Below the pieces are notes generated by a model, which searched no databases, was not told where the DNA came from, and saw only the letters and a program-made list of their open reading frames with translations. The translations under genes and the position numbers were made by a program. A DNA stretch of 38,087 nt from Hyphomonas sp. BRH_c22 (GTDB lineage Bacteria > Pseudomonadota > Alphaproteobacteria > Caulobacterales > Hyphomonadaceae): assembly GCF_000961795.1 (NCBI RefSeq), contig NZ_LADU01000012.1:1-38087 (forward strand). The letters are read 5' to 3'. Positions 7,612-15,877 of the stretch are shown here, piece by piece. Within the stretch, counting starts at the first letter, position 1; every line of letters starts with the position of its first letter.

Positions 7612-8859
7612 TTACGGCTGCGGCAGATCCTTGGTGACCGGCACCTGGTCTGAGAGCACGAGCAGTTCGAGGTAAGCTGCCTGTCGCAGGGCGCCTTGTT
7701 CCGCGACGATGCGCGCGGCTTCCACGACGCGGCGGCGCACAGTCATGAGATTGTCGATACGGATTTCACCGAGCGCATAGCCTGCCTCGAGGCGGTCAAG
7801 CGCACTCACGGTCAGTTCGAACGTCGCTTGCGCACCAGCCAGGAGCCGGTCTGCCCGATCAAGCCTGAGCCGGGCGTCGGCGCTGGTCTGTTCAAGACGC
7901 CACAGGACACGGCGCTGGTTTGCCGCTGCGATCCTGGCCTGGGCCGTTGCCTCGTCCGCACGGCTGCGCCTCGCCTGCCCGCCGAGCGGGATGGAGAACG
8001 TGGCAACGACCGCTGTCTCGTCACCGCCGAATTCATTGCGCAATCCTACGCCAAAGGTCGGGTCCGGCAGCCGGTCCGCTTTTTTGCGGCGCAGCTGGAG
8101 GCGGGCGCGCTCTGCTTCGAGCGCCGTTGGCCGCGTCACTGTGACCGCGGCAAGAGGCGCGGACATGATGTCATTGAGTTGAGGCCCGGTGATTTCGAGT
8201 TGCGGAGGCGCGTCCGGCAGGGTGATGCCCGGATACCGCTGCAAAAGGCTGGTGCGGGCGGCCTCGGCGCGAAGGCGATCGTCTTCCGCTGCCAGCTGAG
8301 CGCCCCGTGCTTCAGCGGCAAGGAGGTCGGCTTCAATCTGCCGACCTGAGCCTGCATCAGCCTTGTCCTGTTCAAACCTTGCGAGCCGTTGTGCCGATTC
8401 GGCCAGCTGAAGGGACGTTTCGGACAGGGCCGTCCAATGGTACCAATCGTTCCATCTCGTGACGAATTCCAGCCGCTCCGCAACATGCATGGCGTCTCGC
8501 TGTGCTTCGGCGATTTCGAGTTCGACACCGGCCAGCGTGCTATCGATACGCCGTTTTTCCGGCAAACGGACAGTGCGGGACAGATCGAGCGACCATTCGT
8601 TGAATCCCATGTCCGGCAGCAGGGGGTCTTCCACCCGCCGATGTCCGCCCGACGCGGCAAGCTCGAACTCATAAGGGCCCGCCGTCAACTGGTTGCCGAC
8701 GGCGCGTGCCCGGTCGACATCAGCGCGTGCGATCTCCGTTTCCGGTGTGGCAGTAATGGCCTCATCCATGAGACGAAATATTTCGGCCTCCTGCGCTGTG
8801 GCCGAGGCGATTGCAGAGAGGACGGCCATGGCCGCCGAGACAAAAAAGCGCGGTTTCAT
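7612..8859 (-). CDS. TolC/CzcC-family outer-membrane efflux protein
   Basis: The protein is 415 aa, starting MKPRFFVSAAMAVLSAIASATAQ, a Sec signal peptide. Long upstream frame extension is rejected because this ATG gives a proper signal and overlaps the DUF3240 stop by ATGA. The body shows two TolC-type repeats of long Ala/Arg/Glu-rich helices, as in CzcC outer-membrane channels. It should form the outer-membrane exit duct for the CzcA-type pump, with the adaptor bridging the periplasm. In classical czcCBA operons the C gene is first; here it is last. It ends 105 bases after the convergent DsrE-family gene. Confidence 0.88.
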   Translation of the reverse strand: MKPRFFVSAAMAVLSAIASATAQEAEIFRLMDEAITATPETEIARADVDRARAVGNQLTAGPYEFELAASGGHRRVEDPLLPDMGFNEWSLDLSRTVRLPEKRRIDSTLAGVELEIAEAQRDAMHVAERLEFVTRWNDWYHWTALSETSLQLAESAQRLARFEQDKADAGSGRQIEADLLAAEARGAQLAAEDDRLRAEAARTSLLQRYPGITLPDAPPQLEITGPQLNDIMSAPLAAVTVTRPTALEAERARLQLRRKKADRLPDPTFGVGLRNEFGGDETAVVATFSIPLGGQARRSRADEATAQARIAAANQRRVLWRLEQTSADARLRLDRADRLLAGAQATFELTVSALDRLEAGYALGEIRIDNLMTVRRRVVEAARIVAEQGALRQAAYLELLVLSDQVPVTKDLPQP

Positions 8860-9167
8860 TTCAGGCGTCCAAAGTCGAGGATTGGCTCGACCCAATAGGC
8901 AATATTGGGCCGGGGGCAGGCTTGCCTGACCGCTTCGAGTATCGGAGGGATCTCGCGCTCGGGCAGGATCATCAGGACAGTGATCACCCGCATGGCGCCG
9001 CGCACGCGTTCGGCCGGGCTTGGAAGGTCTGCGCTTGCCCCGCGCCCCTCGCCGGACAGGGTGGTATAGCCGGGCAGGGCTGGCTCCATTCCGTCTAGAC
9101 AGTCGATCAGGGCCGACTCGATCGCGGCCGGGCCAACTAGCGTCAGCTTGCGTAAGGTCTGGTCCAT
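8856..9167 (-). CDS. DUF3240 family protein (metal efflux accessory)
   Basis: This is a 103-aa cytosolic protein with a ferredoxin-like or PII-like pattern: KLTLVGPAAIESALIDCLDG, a middle hydrophilic loop, RVITVLMILPEREIPPILEAVR, and NIAYWVEPILDFGRLK at the end. That YWV-P-L-x-x-G-R-L ending is typical of DUF3240, which is found next to CzcA genes. Its function is unknown; a regulatory PII-like role is plausible. The ATG at 9167 is preceded by AGGGAGA. It overlaps the pump gene by 25 bases and the tolC gene by 4, so all are co-translated. Confidence 0.8.
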   Translation of the reverse strand: MDQTLRKLTLVGPAAIESALIDCLDGMEPALPGYTTLSGEGRGASADLPSPAERVRGAMRVITVLMILPEREIPPILEAVRQACPRPNIAYWVEPILDFGRLK

Positions 9168-12100
9168 TGGACATCTCCCTCATGATCGGATGCGGCTGAC
9201 TTGTCTGCGCCAAACTGGCGATAGAGCACCGGCAGGAGGAACAGCGTCAGGAGCGTTGATGAAACAAGGCCCCCGACAACAACGATGGCGAGCGGGCGTT
9301 GCAGCTCTGAACCTGGCCCATTGGCGAACAGGAGCGGTGCGAGGCCAAAGGCTGCAGTCATCGCTGTCATCAGCACGGGCCGCAACCGGCGGTTTGAACC
9401 AAGCCGCACGACTTTTTCGAGCGGATGTCCCAGCGCGTGCAGGTCGTTGAAACATGTGACGAGGACCAGCCCGTTGAGCACGGCGATACCGAGAAGGGCG
9501 ATCAGGCCGACTGATGCCGGTACGGACAGATATTCCCCGGACAGGCTGAGGGCAATGAGTCCGCCGACAAGGGCGAAGGGGATGTTGAAAAGGATGAGCA
9601 GCGACTGGCGAAGCGATCGGAGTGTCGCGAACAGAACCACGAAGATGAGCACGATGGAGACGGGCACCATGAGCGAAAGGCGCGCAGAGGCCCGGCGCTG
9701 ATTTTCGAACTCGCCGCCAAATTCCAGACTGTAACCCACTGGCAGTTCCACCTGATCGCTCACAGCCTGCTGAGCGTCATTCACGAAGCCCACCAGGTCG
9801 CGTCCTTCGACGAAGGCCTGCACCACGGCGTAGCGTGACGCGTTCTCGCGCGCGGCCGAGGCGAGGCCGGCCACCCGCTCGATGCGTGCAATCTCCGTCA
9901 AGGGAACGCGAATGCCTTGCGAATTGACGAGACTGATCTGCGAGAAATCGGGGACGCTGCCGGATTGTTCGGGATCGGTGCGGATGAGGATGGGCGTGCG
10001 CCGTCCCGGTTCGATGATCTCGCCTGCCAGGACGCCTTCGAGCCTTGCCCGAAGTTCGTCCTGTATGTCGACCACACTGAAGCCGTAACGTCCCGCGCGC
10101 TGCGGATCGATGTCGATCTGCAGGTATTCCGACACGTCATTGGACGTTGTGAAAACGTCTGACGCGCCGGGAACGGCCGCAACGACAGCTTCTATCTGCC
10201 CGGCTGTCTCGGCCAGCGTGCCGTAATCGGGCCCAAAGATCTTGATGGCAAGATCACCACGCGATCCTGTCAGAAGCTCCGAGACGCGCATCTCGATCGG
10301 CTGGGTGAAGGCAGTCTCGATGCCGACGAAATCATCCATGACGGTCCGGATTTCACCCACAAGCCAGTCGGTGTCGGGGCCCCTCCAGGTCTCGCGCGGG
10401 GCAAGCTGCAGGAACATGTCGCTTTCATTCAGCCCCATCGGGTCGAGACCCAGCTCATCCGAGCCCACCCGGGAGATGACGTGTTCGACCTCCGGGACCG
10501 CAGCAAGAATGGCCGCCTCGATTCGCAGGTCGTCTGCTTCGCTCTGGTTGAGCGTGATCGATGGGAGGGCTGCAACCTGCATCACCACATCGCCCTCGTT
10601 CATCGTCGGCATGAATGTCTTGCCCGTATTCTGGTAAGCCAGAACTGCAAGCACGGCGCTGACGGCGGCAACCGTATAGATGGCGGAGGGACGACGCAGG
10701 ACAATGCCCAGCAGGGCTTCGTATCCCGGTGTGATCAGCCGCATCAGAAATGTATCGTCTCCGGATTTCGGCTTCAGGAGATAGGATGCCAGCATTGGGA
10801 TGAAGGTAAACGCCAGCAGCAGAGCCGATCCCAATGCGAACACGATGGCGAGCGCCACGGGCGCGAACAGCTTTCCCTCAAGCCCCTGCAGGGTGAGAAG
10901 GGGAACGAACACGAGGCAGATGATGAAAACACCTGCGGCCGTTGGCAGGGCGACTTCGCTCGTGGCCCGGTAAATCACGTGCAGACTATTGGCCTTGCGG
11001 TTTTCGCGAAGGCGCTCGACCGAATTCTCCGTCACGACGATGGCGCCGTCGACAATCATGCCGATGGCGATGGCCAGCCCGCCGAGGCTCATCAGGTTCG
11101 CCGACAGGCCGAACAGGCGCATCAGGAGGAAGGTAGCCAGAATGGCAGCCGGAAGGATCAGGCTGACGACGAGCGCGGCGCGCCAGTCGCCGAGAAACAG
11201 GATCAGAAGAAGGACCACGAGGCCAATGGCGATGAGAAGCGCCTCGCTGACGGTGCCAACGGCGGTCTCGATGAGCTCGGCGCGATTGTAGAAGACCGAT
11301 ACGGTTACGCCTTCGGGGAAACTGCTTTCCAGTTCAGCCAGCTTTGCCTCGGCACCGCGCACGACCGTGCGGGCGTCGGCGCCACGCAGGGCAACAATGA
11401 TGCCTTCAACCGCCTCACCCGTTCCGTCGCGCGTTACCGACCCGTAGCGCGTCAGAGACCCGGTTTCGACGCGGGCAACGTCGCTGATCCGAACGACCGT
11501 GCCGTTCACTTCCTTGACCACCAGCCCGGCGAGATCCTGCGTGCCCGATGCCGCGCCGACCGTGCGGACCACGAGGGCTTCTTCCCCGTCCGAGACGCGG
11601 CCGGCACCATCATTGCGATTGTTCATTTCCAGGGTTTCGCGGAGATCGGACAGACTGACACCGGCCGCCGCCATGGCCGCTTCATCCGGAACGACCATAT
11701 ATGTGACGACCCGGCCGCCAAGCGCGTTTACATCGGCAACGCCGGGCAGGCTGCGAAGCGCTGGCCGGATCGTCCAGTCGAGTAGGCTGCGCTTCTCTTC
11801 CAGTGAGAGCGTGTCGCCCTCAATGGTGAACATGAAGACTTCAGATAGCGCGGTAGAAATTGGCGCAAGGCCGCCCTCGACTGTCTCCGGCAGACTGTCG
11901 CGGACAATGTTGAGGCGCTCGGAGACCTGCTGGCGGGCCCAGTAAATGTCCGTGCCGTCGGTGAAGTCGATTGTGATGTCGGCAATGGCATACTTCGCGC
12001 GGGCCCGCATCACGGTCTGGTTTGGAATGCCGAGCAGCTCCATCTCGAGCGGGCGCACGATGCGGGATTCCACCTCTTCCGGGGTCATGCCCGGGGCCTT

Positions 12101-12259
12101 CATGATGATCTTGACCTGTGTCGGCGCAATCTCGGGAAAGGCATCAATGGGCAGTTTGTAAGCTGAGTAGAGGCCGGCGAGGATCAACACGAGCGCGGCA
12201 CCCAGCATGAACACCCGCTGAGTAAGGGAGAAGGCGATCAGTCGATCAAGGAAGCCCAT
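9143..12259 (-). CDS. Heavy-metal RND efflux pump (CzcA/CusA family)
   Basis: The protein is 1038 aa, the normal size for HME-RND pumps. It has the N-terminal TM helix, the porter domain, a second half repeat (TM near 885-1020) and the signature LPIDAFPEIAPTQVKI near 36-51. In TM4, LAIAIGMIVDGAIVVTEN carries D404 and E411. The Asp that precedes these in divalent-cation CzcA pumps (DFGLIVDG) is A398 here, as in Cu/Ag pumps of the CusA type (AIAIGAMVDAAIV). This makes the metal uncertain. It should be a proton-driven trimer in the inner membrane, exporting metal through the adaptor and TolC protein. The start overlaps the adaptor stop as TGATG, and the end overlaps the DUF3240 gene. Confidence 0.95.
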   Translation of the reverse strand: MGFLDRLIAFSLTQRVFMLGAALVLILAGLYSAYKLPIDAFPEIAPTQVKIIMKAPGMTPEEVESRIVRPLEMELLGIPNQTVMRARAKYAIADITIDFTDGTDIYWARQQVSERLNIVRDSLPETVEGGLAPISTALSEVFMFTIEGDTLSLEEKRSLLDWTIRPALRSLPGVADVNALGGRVVTYMVVPDEAAMAAAGVSLSDLRETLEMNNRNDGAGRVSDGEEALVVRTVGAASGTQDLAGLVVKEVNGTVVRISDVARVETGSLTRYGSVTRDGTGEAVEGIIVALRGADARTVVRGAEAKLAELESSFPEGVTVSVFYNRAELIETAVGTVSEALLIAIGLVVLLLILFLGDWRAALVVSLILPAAILATFLLMRLFGLSANLMSLGGLAIAIGMIVDGAIVVTENSVERLRENRKANSLHVIYRATSEVALPTAAGVFIICLVFVPLLTLQGLEGKLFAPVALAIVFALGSALLLAFTFIPMLASYLLKPKSGDDTFLMRLITPGYEALLGIVLRRPSAIYTVAAVSAVLAVLAYQNTGKTFMPTMNEGDVVMQVAALPSITLNQSEADDLRIEAAILAAVPEVEHVISRVGSDELGLDPMGLNESDMFLQLAPRETWRGPDTDWLVGEIRTVMDDFVGIETAFTQPIEMRVSELLTGSRGDLAIKIFGPDYGTLAETAGQIEAVVAAVPGASDVFTTSNDVSEYLQIDIDPQRAGRYGFSVVDIQDELRARLEGVLAGEIIEPGRRTPILIRTDPEQSGSVPDFSQISLVNSQGIRVPLTEIARIERVAGLASAARENASRYAVVQAFVEGRDLVGFVNDAQQAVSDQVELPVGYSLEFGGEFENQRRASARLSLMVPVSIVLIFVVLFATLRSLRQSLLILFNIPFALVGGLIALSLSGEYLSVPASVGLIALLGIAVLNGLVLVTCFNDLHALGHPLEKVVRLGSNRRLRPVLMTAMTAAFGLAPLLFANGPGSELQRPLAIVVVGGLVSSTLLTLFLLPVLYRQFGADKSAASDHEGDVQWTRPYAS

Positions 12260-13314
12260 CAGCCCGCCTCGACCAGGTTCTTGAGCGCAGCGAGACCCGA
12301 AACGACAACGCGGTCTTCCGGTTGAAGGTCGCCTGAAACAATCGAGATGGAACGATCCTGAGACACAATCTCCACGAACACCCGCTCGACCCCGCCTGCG
12401 CGCTCGACGAAGACGGCCGTGTCCGGGCCAAAGCGCACAATCGCACGTGCGGGAACGCTCAGCGCACTGCCTGAAGCGCCGAAGGAAAATACGGCATCGG
12501 CAAGCTGCCCGACGCGCCAGGCCGGCCCCTGCGGCAGGTCAACATAGATGTTCACCGACCGCGTGGCCGGATTGATTCCCGGGTCCATGGCGACGATCTC
12601 GCCTGTCTGATCCGAGGCCGAGAGATCGACCTGCGCGCCGATCGCGAGATTCGCGGCCAGGGCTTCGGGGACAGGCAGTTCCAGCCAGTAATCATCATCG
12701 GAGCCAAAGATGACGAGAGGCTCTGCCCGGGCAACCGACTGTCCAGGGGCGACGAGGATCTGCATGACCTGGCCGTCCCGCAGCGCGGTCAATTCGAATT
12801 CGCCGGATCCCGAGCCTGCGCGCACAATGGAGAGACTTCTGCGGAGCGTTGCCAGTTCAAGTTCGGCGGAGGCGGCGTCATGCCTGGCTTCATCGACTTC
12901 CTGTCGGGACCGCAGCCCCATCGCGCCGAGTTGCTCTGCGCGTCTGGCAATCTCGCCCATATGCGCGGCGGCCAGGCGCCGGGTCTCAAGGTCCGTGCGG
13001 CTCGCTTCATAGTCCGGACTGTAAAGGCGGGCGACCGGCGTTCCGGCGGTGACGGTCATGCCCGGAACGACGCGCATTTCGATGAGGACAGCGTCAAACG
13101 GCGAAGTGACGGGCGAACTGCCGCCGGGCGGGATCATCACCTGGCCGGTGAAACGGCGCGCCTCAGGGCTGTCTGATGCCAGCGAGACTGCAGCGGTCTC
13201 TATTCCGAGGGCCTTGCTCTGGGATGCGGAGAGATCAATCTCCTGGGCAAGGCTTGCGCCGCTTCCGGCCATTGCAAGCATGCCAATCACAAGAATGAAT
13301 GAAGTAAAGTGCAT
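12259..13314 (-). CDS. RND efflux periplasmic adaptor (CzcB-like)
   Basis: From the ATG at 13314 the protein is 351 aa and begins with a signal-type segment, MHFTSFILVIGMLAMAGSG, ending ASLAQ. An upstream ATG at 13359 would add 15 residues (ARRRKQPCLGL). I prefer 13314 because the CTGACA repeat and likely promoter at 13371-13387 would put the transcript start downstream of 13359, and the sequence at 13359 could be its -10. The body has the lipoyl/barrel-sandwich halves (SPFDAVLIEMRVVPGMTVTAGTPVARL and LTALRDGQVMQILVAPGQSV) around an alpha-hairpin, then beta-barrel and membrane-proximal domains. It links the CzcA-type pump to TolC. It lacks obvious His-rich metal-binding segments. Confidence 0.9.
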   Translation of the reverse strand: MHFTSFILVIGMLAMAGSGASLAQEIDLSASQSKALGIETAAVSLASDSPEARRFTGQVMIPPGGSSPVTSPFDAVLIEMRVVPGMTVTAGTPVARLYSPDYEASRTDLETRRLAAAHMGEIARRAEQLGAMGLRSRQEVDEARHDAASAELELATLRRSLSIVRAGSGSGEFELTALRDGQVMQILVAPGQSVARAEPLVIFGSDDDYWLELPVPEALAANLAIGAQVDLSASDQTGEIVAMDPGINPATRSVNIYVDLPQGPAWRVGQLADAVFSFGASGSALSVPARAIVRFGPDTAVFVERAGGVERVFVEIVSQDRSISIVSGDLQPEDRVVVSGLAALKNLVEAG

Positions 13315-13370
13315 CGTCACGCAAAGCCCCAAACATGGCTGTTTCCTGCGCCGAGCCATACCGGCTCAAC

Positions 13371-13387
13371 CTGACAACACACTGACA
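13371..13387 (-). promoter_or_regulatory. Direct-repeat operator for the metal response regulator, in front of the pump genes
   Basis: CTGACA at 13371-13376 and 13382-13387 (TGTCAG-N5-TGTCAG on the coding strand) are 11 bases apart, one helical turn. This is the layout of OmpR-family regulator sites. The same CTGACA-N5-CTGACA arrangement lies before the regulator gene at 15102-15118. It sits between the kinase stop (13392) and the adaptor start, so it likely gives the pump genes their own activated promoter. Confidence 0.6.
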
Positions 13388-13391
13388 GTGA

Positions 13392-14396
13392 TCAGACTTT
13401 TGCATGCGCCGGAAAGACCAGGCGCAGTCCCCGCGCATCCGGCAGGCAGGTCTGCAACTCGCCGCCATGTGCCTCGGCGATGCGGTCAGCGATGGCCAGT
13501 CCGAGACCAGCCGATCCCCCGGGCGCACTGTCTGCGCGCACGCCACGCGCCTTGAGATGGTCAAGTTCGATTGCATCCAATCCCGGGCCCTGATCTAGAA
13601 CACTGATCACTGGCCCTGGTCCGGCTATTACTGTGATCTGCCCGCCTCGCGGGGTTGCCCTGATGGCATTGGTCACCAGGGTGCGGACCGCAGCGGTGAT
13701 GGCTTCGTCCAGTCCTGTAACCGGATCTGGGTTGTTGGTTTCGCAAGACAAGACGCGGCCCGCATCAATGGCGGCGGGAGCAAGGTCTTCAACAACGCGG
13801 CGGGCCAGCGCGGCGGGGTCGATCTGCATTCCCGACCCGCCAATTTCCACCGTGTTGCTTCTGGCAAGCAGCAGGAGTTGGTCGATCATGTTTGACAGTG
13901 ACAGGATATGTTCGCGCAGCCGGGGCGCGTCCTGCTCCGGGAGTTTGTCAAGTTCAAGGGCCAGCATGGCGAGCGGTGTCTTGAGCTCATGCGCGGCGTC
14001 GGATGAAAACGACTCCTGGCGACGGGCATGGGTCTTGAGGCGGCTTGTCAGATCGCTGACGGCCTGCACGAAGGGATGGAGCTCGCTCGGAAACTTCCCC
14101 AGGTCCGGGGCATAGCTGTCAAGCCGCGCGGCCGCCGATTCGACTTCCCGAGCTGTGTCAGCAAGGTCGCGTTCGACCCGTCTTACGACGAGAAATGCCC
14201 CGGCGGCAAACAGCGCGAGAAAGACCAGCAGGGGCTGCACGACATGGTCGAGTATCTCCGCGCGAGCCTCTGCCTTGGGCAGCGGGGACGGGCCAAGAAG
14301 ATCATATTGCTTCACCACGATCATCGCCAGCACGCAGGCGCCGATCAGGCCGGAGACCGCGAAACCTGCCAGAAGGCGAAAACGAATGGACCTCAT
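13392..14396 (-). CDS. Sensor histidine kinase of the metal efflux operon
   Basis: The protein is 334 aa from the ATG at 14396, where it overlaps the regulator stop as ATGA; longer upstream frame is antisense-like. It has two TM helices (about 7-28 and 53-71) around a short periplasmic loop (about 30-50), with basic MRSIRFR at the N-terminus. The HisKA segment SSDAAHELKTPLAM gives H136. The N-box is TLVTNAIRATPRGG, followed by the G-boxes LDQGPGLD and GGSAGLGLAIADRI. The periplasmic loop is very short (about 20 residues), so the metal may be sensed at the membrane or by few residues. It pairs with the OmpR-type regulator next to it. Confidence 0.9.
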   Translation of the reverse strand: MRSIRFRLLAGFAVSGLIGACVLAMIVVKQYDLLGPSPLPKAEARAEILDHVVQPLLVFLALFAAGAFLVVRRVERDLADTAREVESAAARLDSYAPDLGKFPSELHPFVQAVSDLTSRLKTHARRQESFSSDAAHELKTPLAMLALELDKLPEQDAPRLREHILSLSNMIDQLLLLARSNTVEIGGSGMQIDPAALARRVVEDLAPAAIDAGRVLSCETNNPDPVTGLDEAITAAVRTLVTNAIRATPRGGQITVIAGPGPVISVLDQGPGLDAIELDHLKARGVRADSAPGGSAGLGLAIADRIAEAHGGELQTCLPDARGLRLVFPAHAKV

Positions 14397-15067
14397 GATG
14401 GTTTCCGGTGGCCAATAAAATAGCCGACGCCCCTGACTGTATGGAGCACATTGTCTGCGCCTGCTTCTAAGAGCCGTTTTCGAAGGCGTGATGCAAGGGC
14501 TTCGAGTGCATTTGGTGTGACCGGTTCTCCCGCGCCGTAGATTGCTGCCTCCATGCGTTCGCGCGGCACGACACGTCCACAATTTCGCAGCAGCGTTTCC
14601 AGCATCTCGGTCTCCTTGCCACCAAGCGTGATGAGCTGTTCATTACACCAGACCTCACGGCTGGCGAGGTCCAGCGAGAGTTCATCACATGTCAACCGAA
14701 CGCTTTCGCGATCCCCCGGCCGGCGTGTAATCGCGCGCAGTCGTGCTGCGATCTCTTCTGCCTCTGCGGGTTTGACCAGATAATCGTCAGCCCCCGTGTC
14801 GAGGCCGCTGACGCGCTCATGAAGTGTTCCCCGCGCCGTCAGGACAAGCACGGGCGGGCGTGATTTTGGCTGTGCAGCCAGCCAGATCAATCCATCGCCA
14901 TCGGGCAGGCCAAGATCAAGGAGGAGCGCATCATAGTTCACGGTCTGCATCAGATGCTCGGCGTCCTCCAGGTTGAAAGCCTGGTCAGTCTGAATACCAC
15001 GCACGCCAAGTCTCTCCACCATGAGAGCTGAGAGGGCCTGATTATCTTCAATGATCAGTACGCGCAT
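14393..15067 (-). CDS. OmpR-family response regulator of the metal efflux operon
   Basis: The protein is 224 aa from the ATG at 15067, with GAAAGG six bases upstream. The receiver domain (1-115) has D8, phosphoacceptor D51 (LLLDLGLPDGDGL), T in LTARG and K in YLVKPAEAEE. The winged-helix DNA-binding domain (about 125-222) ends LHTVRGVGYFIG, as in OmpR/PhoB types such as CzcR, CopR and QseB. It probably binds the CTGACA-N5-CTGACA direct repeats in front of itself and of the adaptor gene, giving autoregulation and pump activation. It is followed by the kinase gene with a 4-base overlap. Confidence 0.93.
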   Translation of the reverse strand: MRVLIIEDNQALSALMVERLGVRGIQTDQAFNLEDAEHLMQTVNYDALLLDLGLPDGDGLIWLAAQPKSRPPVLVLTARGTLHERVSGLDTGADDYLVKPAEAEEIAARLRAITRRPGDRESVRLTCDELSLDLASREVWCNEQLITLGGKETEMLETLLRNCGRVVPRERMEAAIYGAGEPVTPNALEALASRLRKRLLEAGADNVLHTVRGVGYFIGHRKPS

Positions 15068-15101
15068 TCGAGACCTTTCGCCGTATATATGCATGTATTT
15101 G

Positions 15102-15118
15102 CTGACATGGCGCTGACA
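15102..15118 (-). promoter_or_regulatory. Direct-repeat operator in front of the response regulator gene
   Basis: CTGACA occurs at 15102-15107 and 15113-15118, spaced 11 bases. The repeat extends to GCTGACAT in both copies (15101-15108 and 15112-15119). Downstream on the minus strand a TATATA at 15089-15084 may be the -10, and the start codon is at 15067. The same repeat in front of the pump genes suggests one regulator controls both. Confidence 0.6.
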
Positions 15119-15499
15119 TCCGAGTGACTGGCCCAATCCCTGATCGTGCATATTTGGAAAACCGGATTCTTGCGTGAGATCGGCCACAATCTCGCGCAGG
15201 TGGCAAGTCTCGTGCGTCCGGCCACTTTCCTCGCATCCCTGGGGCAGGGTAAGCCAGAGATCCTCCGCACTGGAAACCACCTGTCTCCCTAGTGGTTGCA
15301 GACTGGTGTTGATCCGCTCTGCTTGCGAGCAATTTCGCCGGAATCCATGATCGTATTTTTCGTGAGCATTATAATCAGCAGGGCTTTTTGAATCGTTCAG
15401 GGTCTTCATCGACGAGTGGGAATGGTTCCCCGTTTCTCGCGGCTATGCCTCACGGTATTGCACGATACCAAACGGCGCATGGCCCCCAATCGTGGCATT
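15119..15499. other. Intergenic region between the regulator operator and the MerC gene
   Basis: About 380 bases without a recognisable gene; open frames here are short or antisense-like. Just after the MerC stop on the minus strand, CCCCCA and TGGGGG arms (15483-15488 and 15504-15509) can form a hairpin of about 8 bp, but no T-run follows. It might mark the transcript end without being a classic terminator. No other signal was found. Confidence 0.35.
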
Positions 15500-15877
15500 T
15501 CACTGGGGGGGACTGCTTGTGTGCCGGTTCCAGCGCCAAACGTGCGCTGATCCCAGGAGCAGCGCACCCGTGACGGTAAGGGGTGTCTCAAGGTCGTGCA
15601 GGGCAGGGGCAAAGGCTGCTGATACGAGCAGCGTGAGGCCGAAAGCCGCGAGCAAGGCGAAGCCGGTCCCGCCTCGCGATTTCCAGCTCCGTACGATGGC
15701 GAAGCCTGACAAGGGAAGCGCAGCCGCGACAAACGCCTTGTGCACCCATTCTGCGTCAGCGAAGACCCCCGCGACCGGGAGGAAAGCTGCAATCAGGGGC
15801 AGCGCCATGCAGTGAATCAGGCATAGGCCCGACAGGGTGACGGCCGAGGCGTCAATCGCGGCTGTACGGGCGGTCAT
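15500..15877 (-). CDS. MerC-domain membrane protein, probably zinc-uptake linked
   Basis: The protein is 125 aa from the ATG at 15877, which overlaps the TonB receptor stop as TGATG. It has four predicted membrane helices and the MerC-type Cys pair in the first (SGLCLIHCMALPL: C19, C23), so it can bind a soft metal. MerC was named for mercury transport, but there is no merR, merT or merA here. The coupling to a TonB receptor behind a Zur-like box points to zinc handling instead. A 24-residue remnant of a second copy lies at 6998-7072. Confidence 0.8.
   Translation of the reverse strand: MTARTAAIDASAVTLSGLCLIHCMALPLIAAFLPVAGVFADAEWVHKAFVAAALPLSGFAIVRSWKSRGGTGFALLAAFGLTLLVSAAFAPALHDLETPLTVTGALLLGSAHVWRWNRHTSSPPQ

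Noticed and set aside
10481..11785. 434-codon plus-strand open frame
   Set aside because: It is entirely antisense to the CzcA-type pump gene and has a His/Asp/Arg/Gln-rich low-complexity translation typical of a shadow frame.
15483..15509. CCCCCA/TGGGGG hairpin after the MerC gene as a terminator
   Set aside because: No T-run follows on the minus strand; kept only as a note.
15500..15877. Mercury resistance locus
   Set aside because: No merR, merT, merP or merA; the gene is coupled to a TonB receptor.
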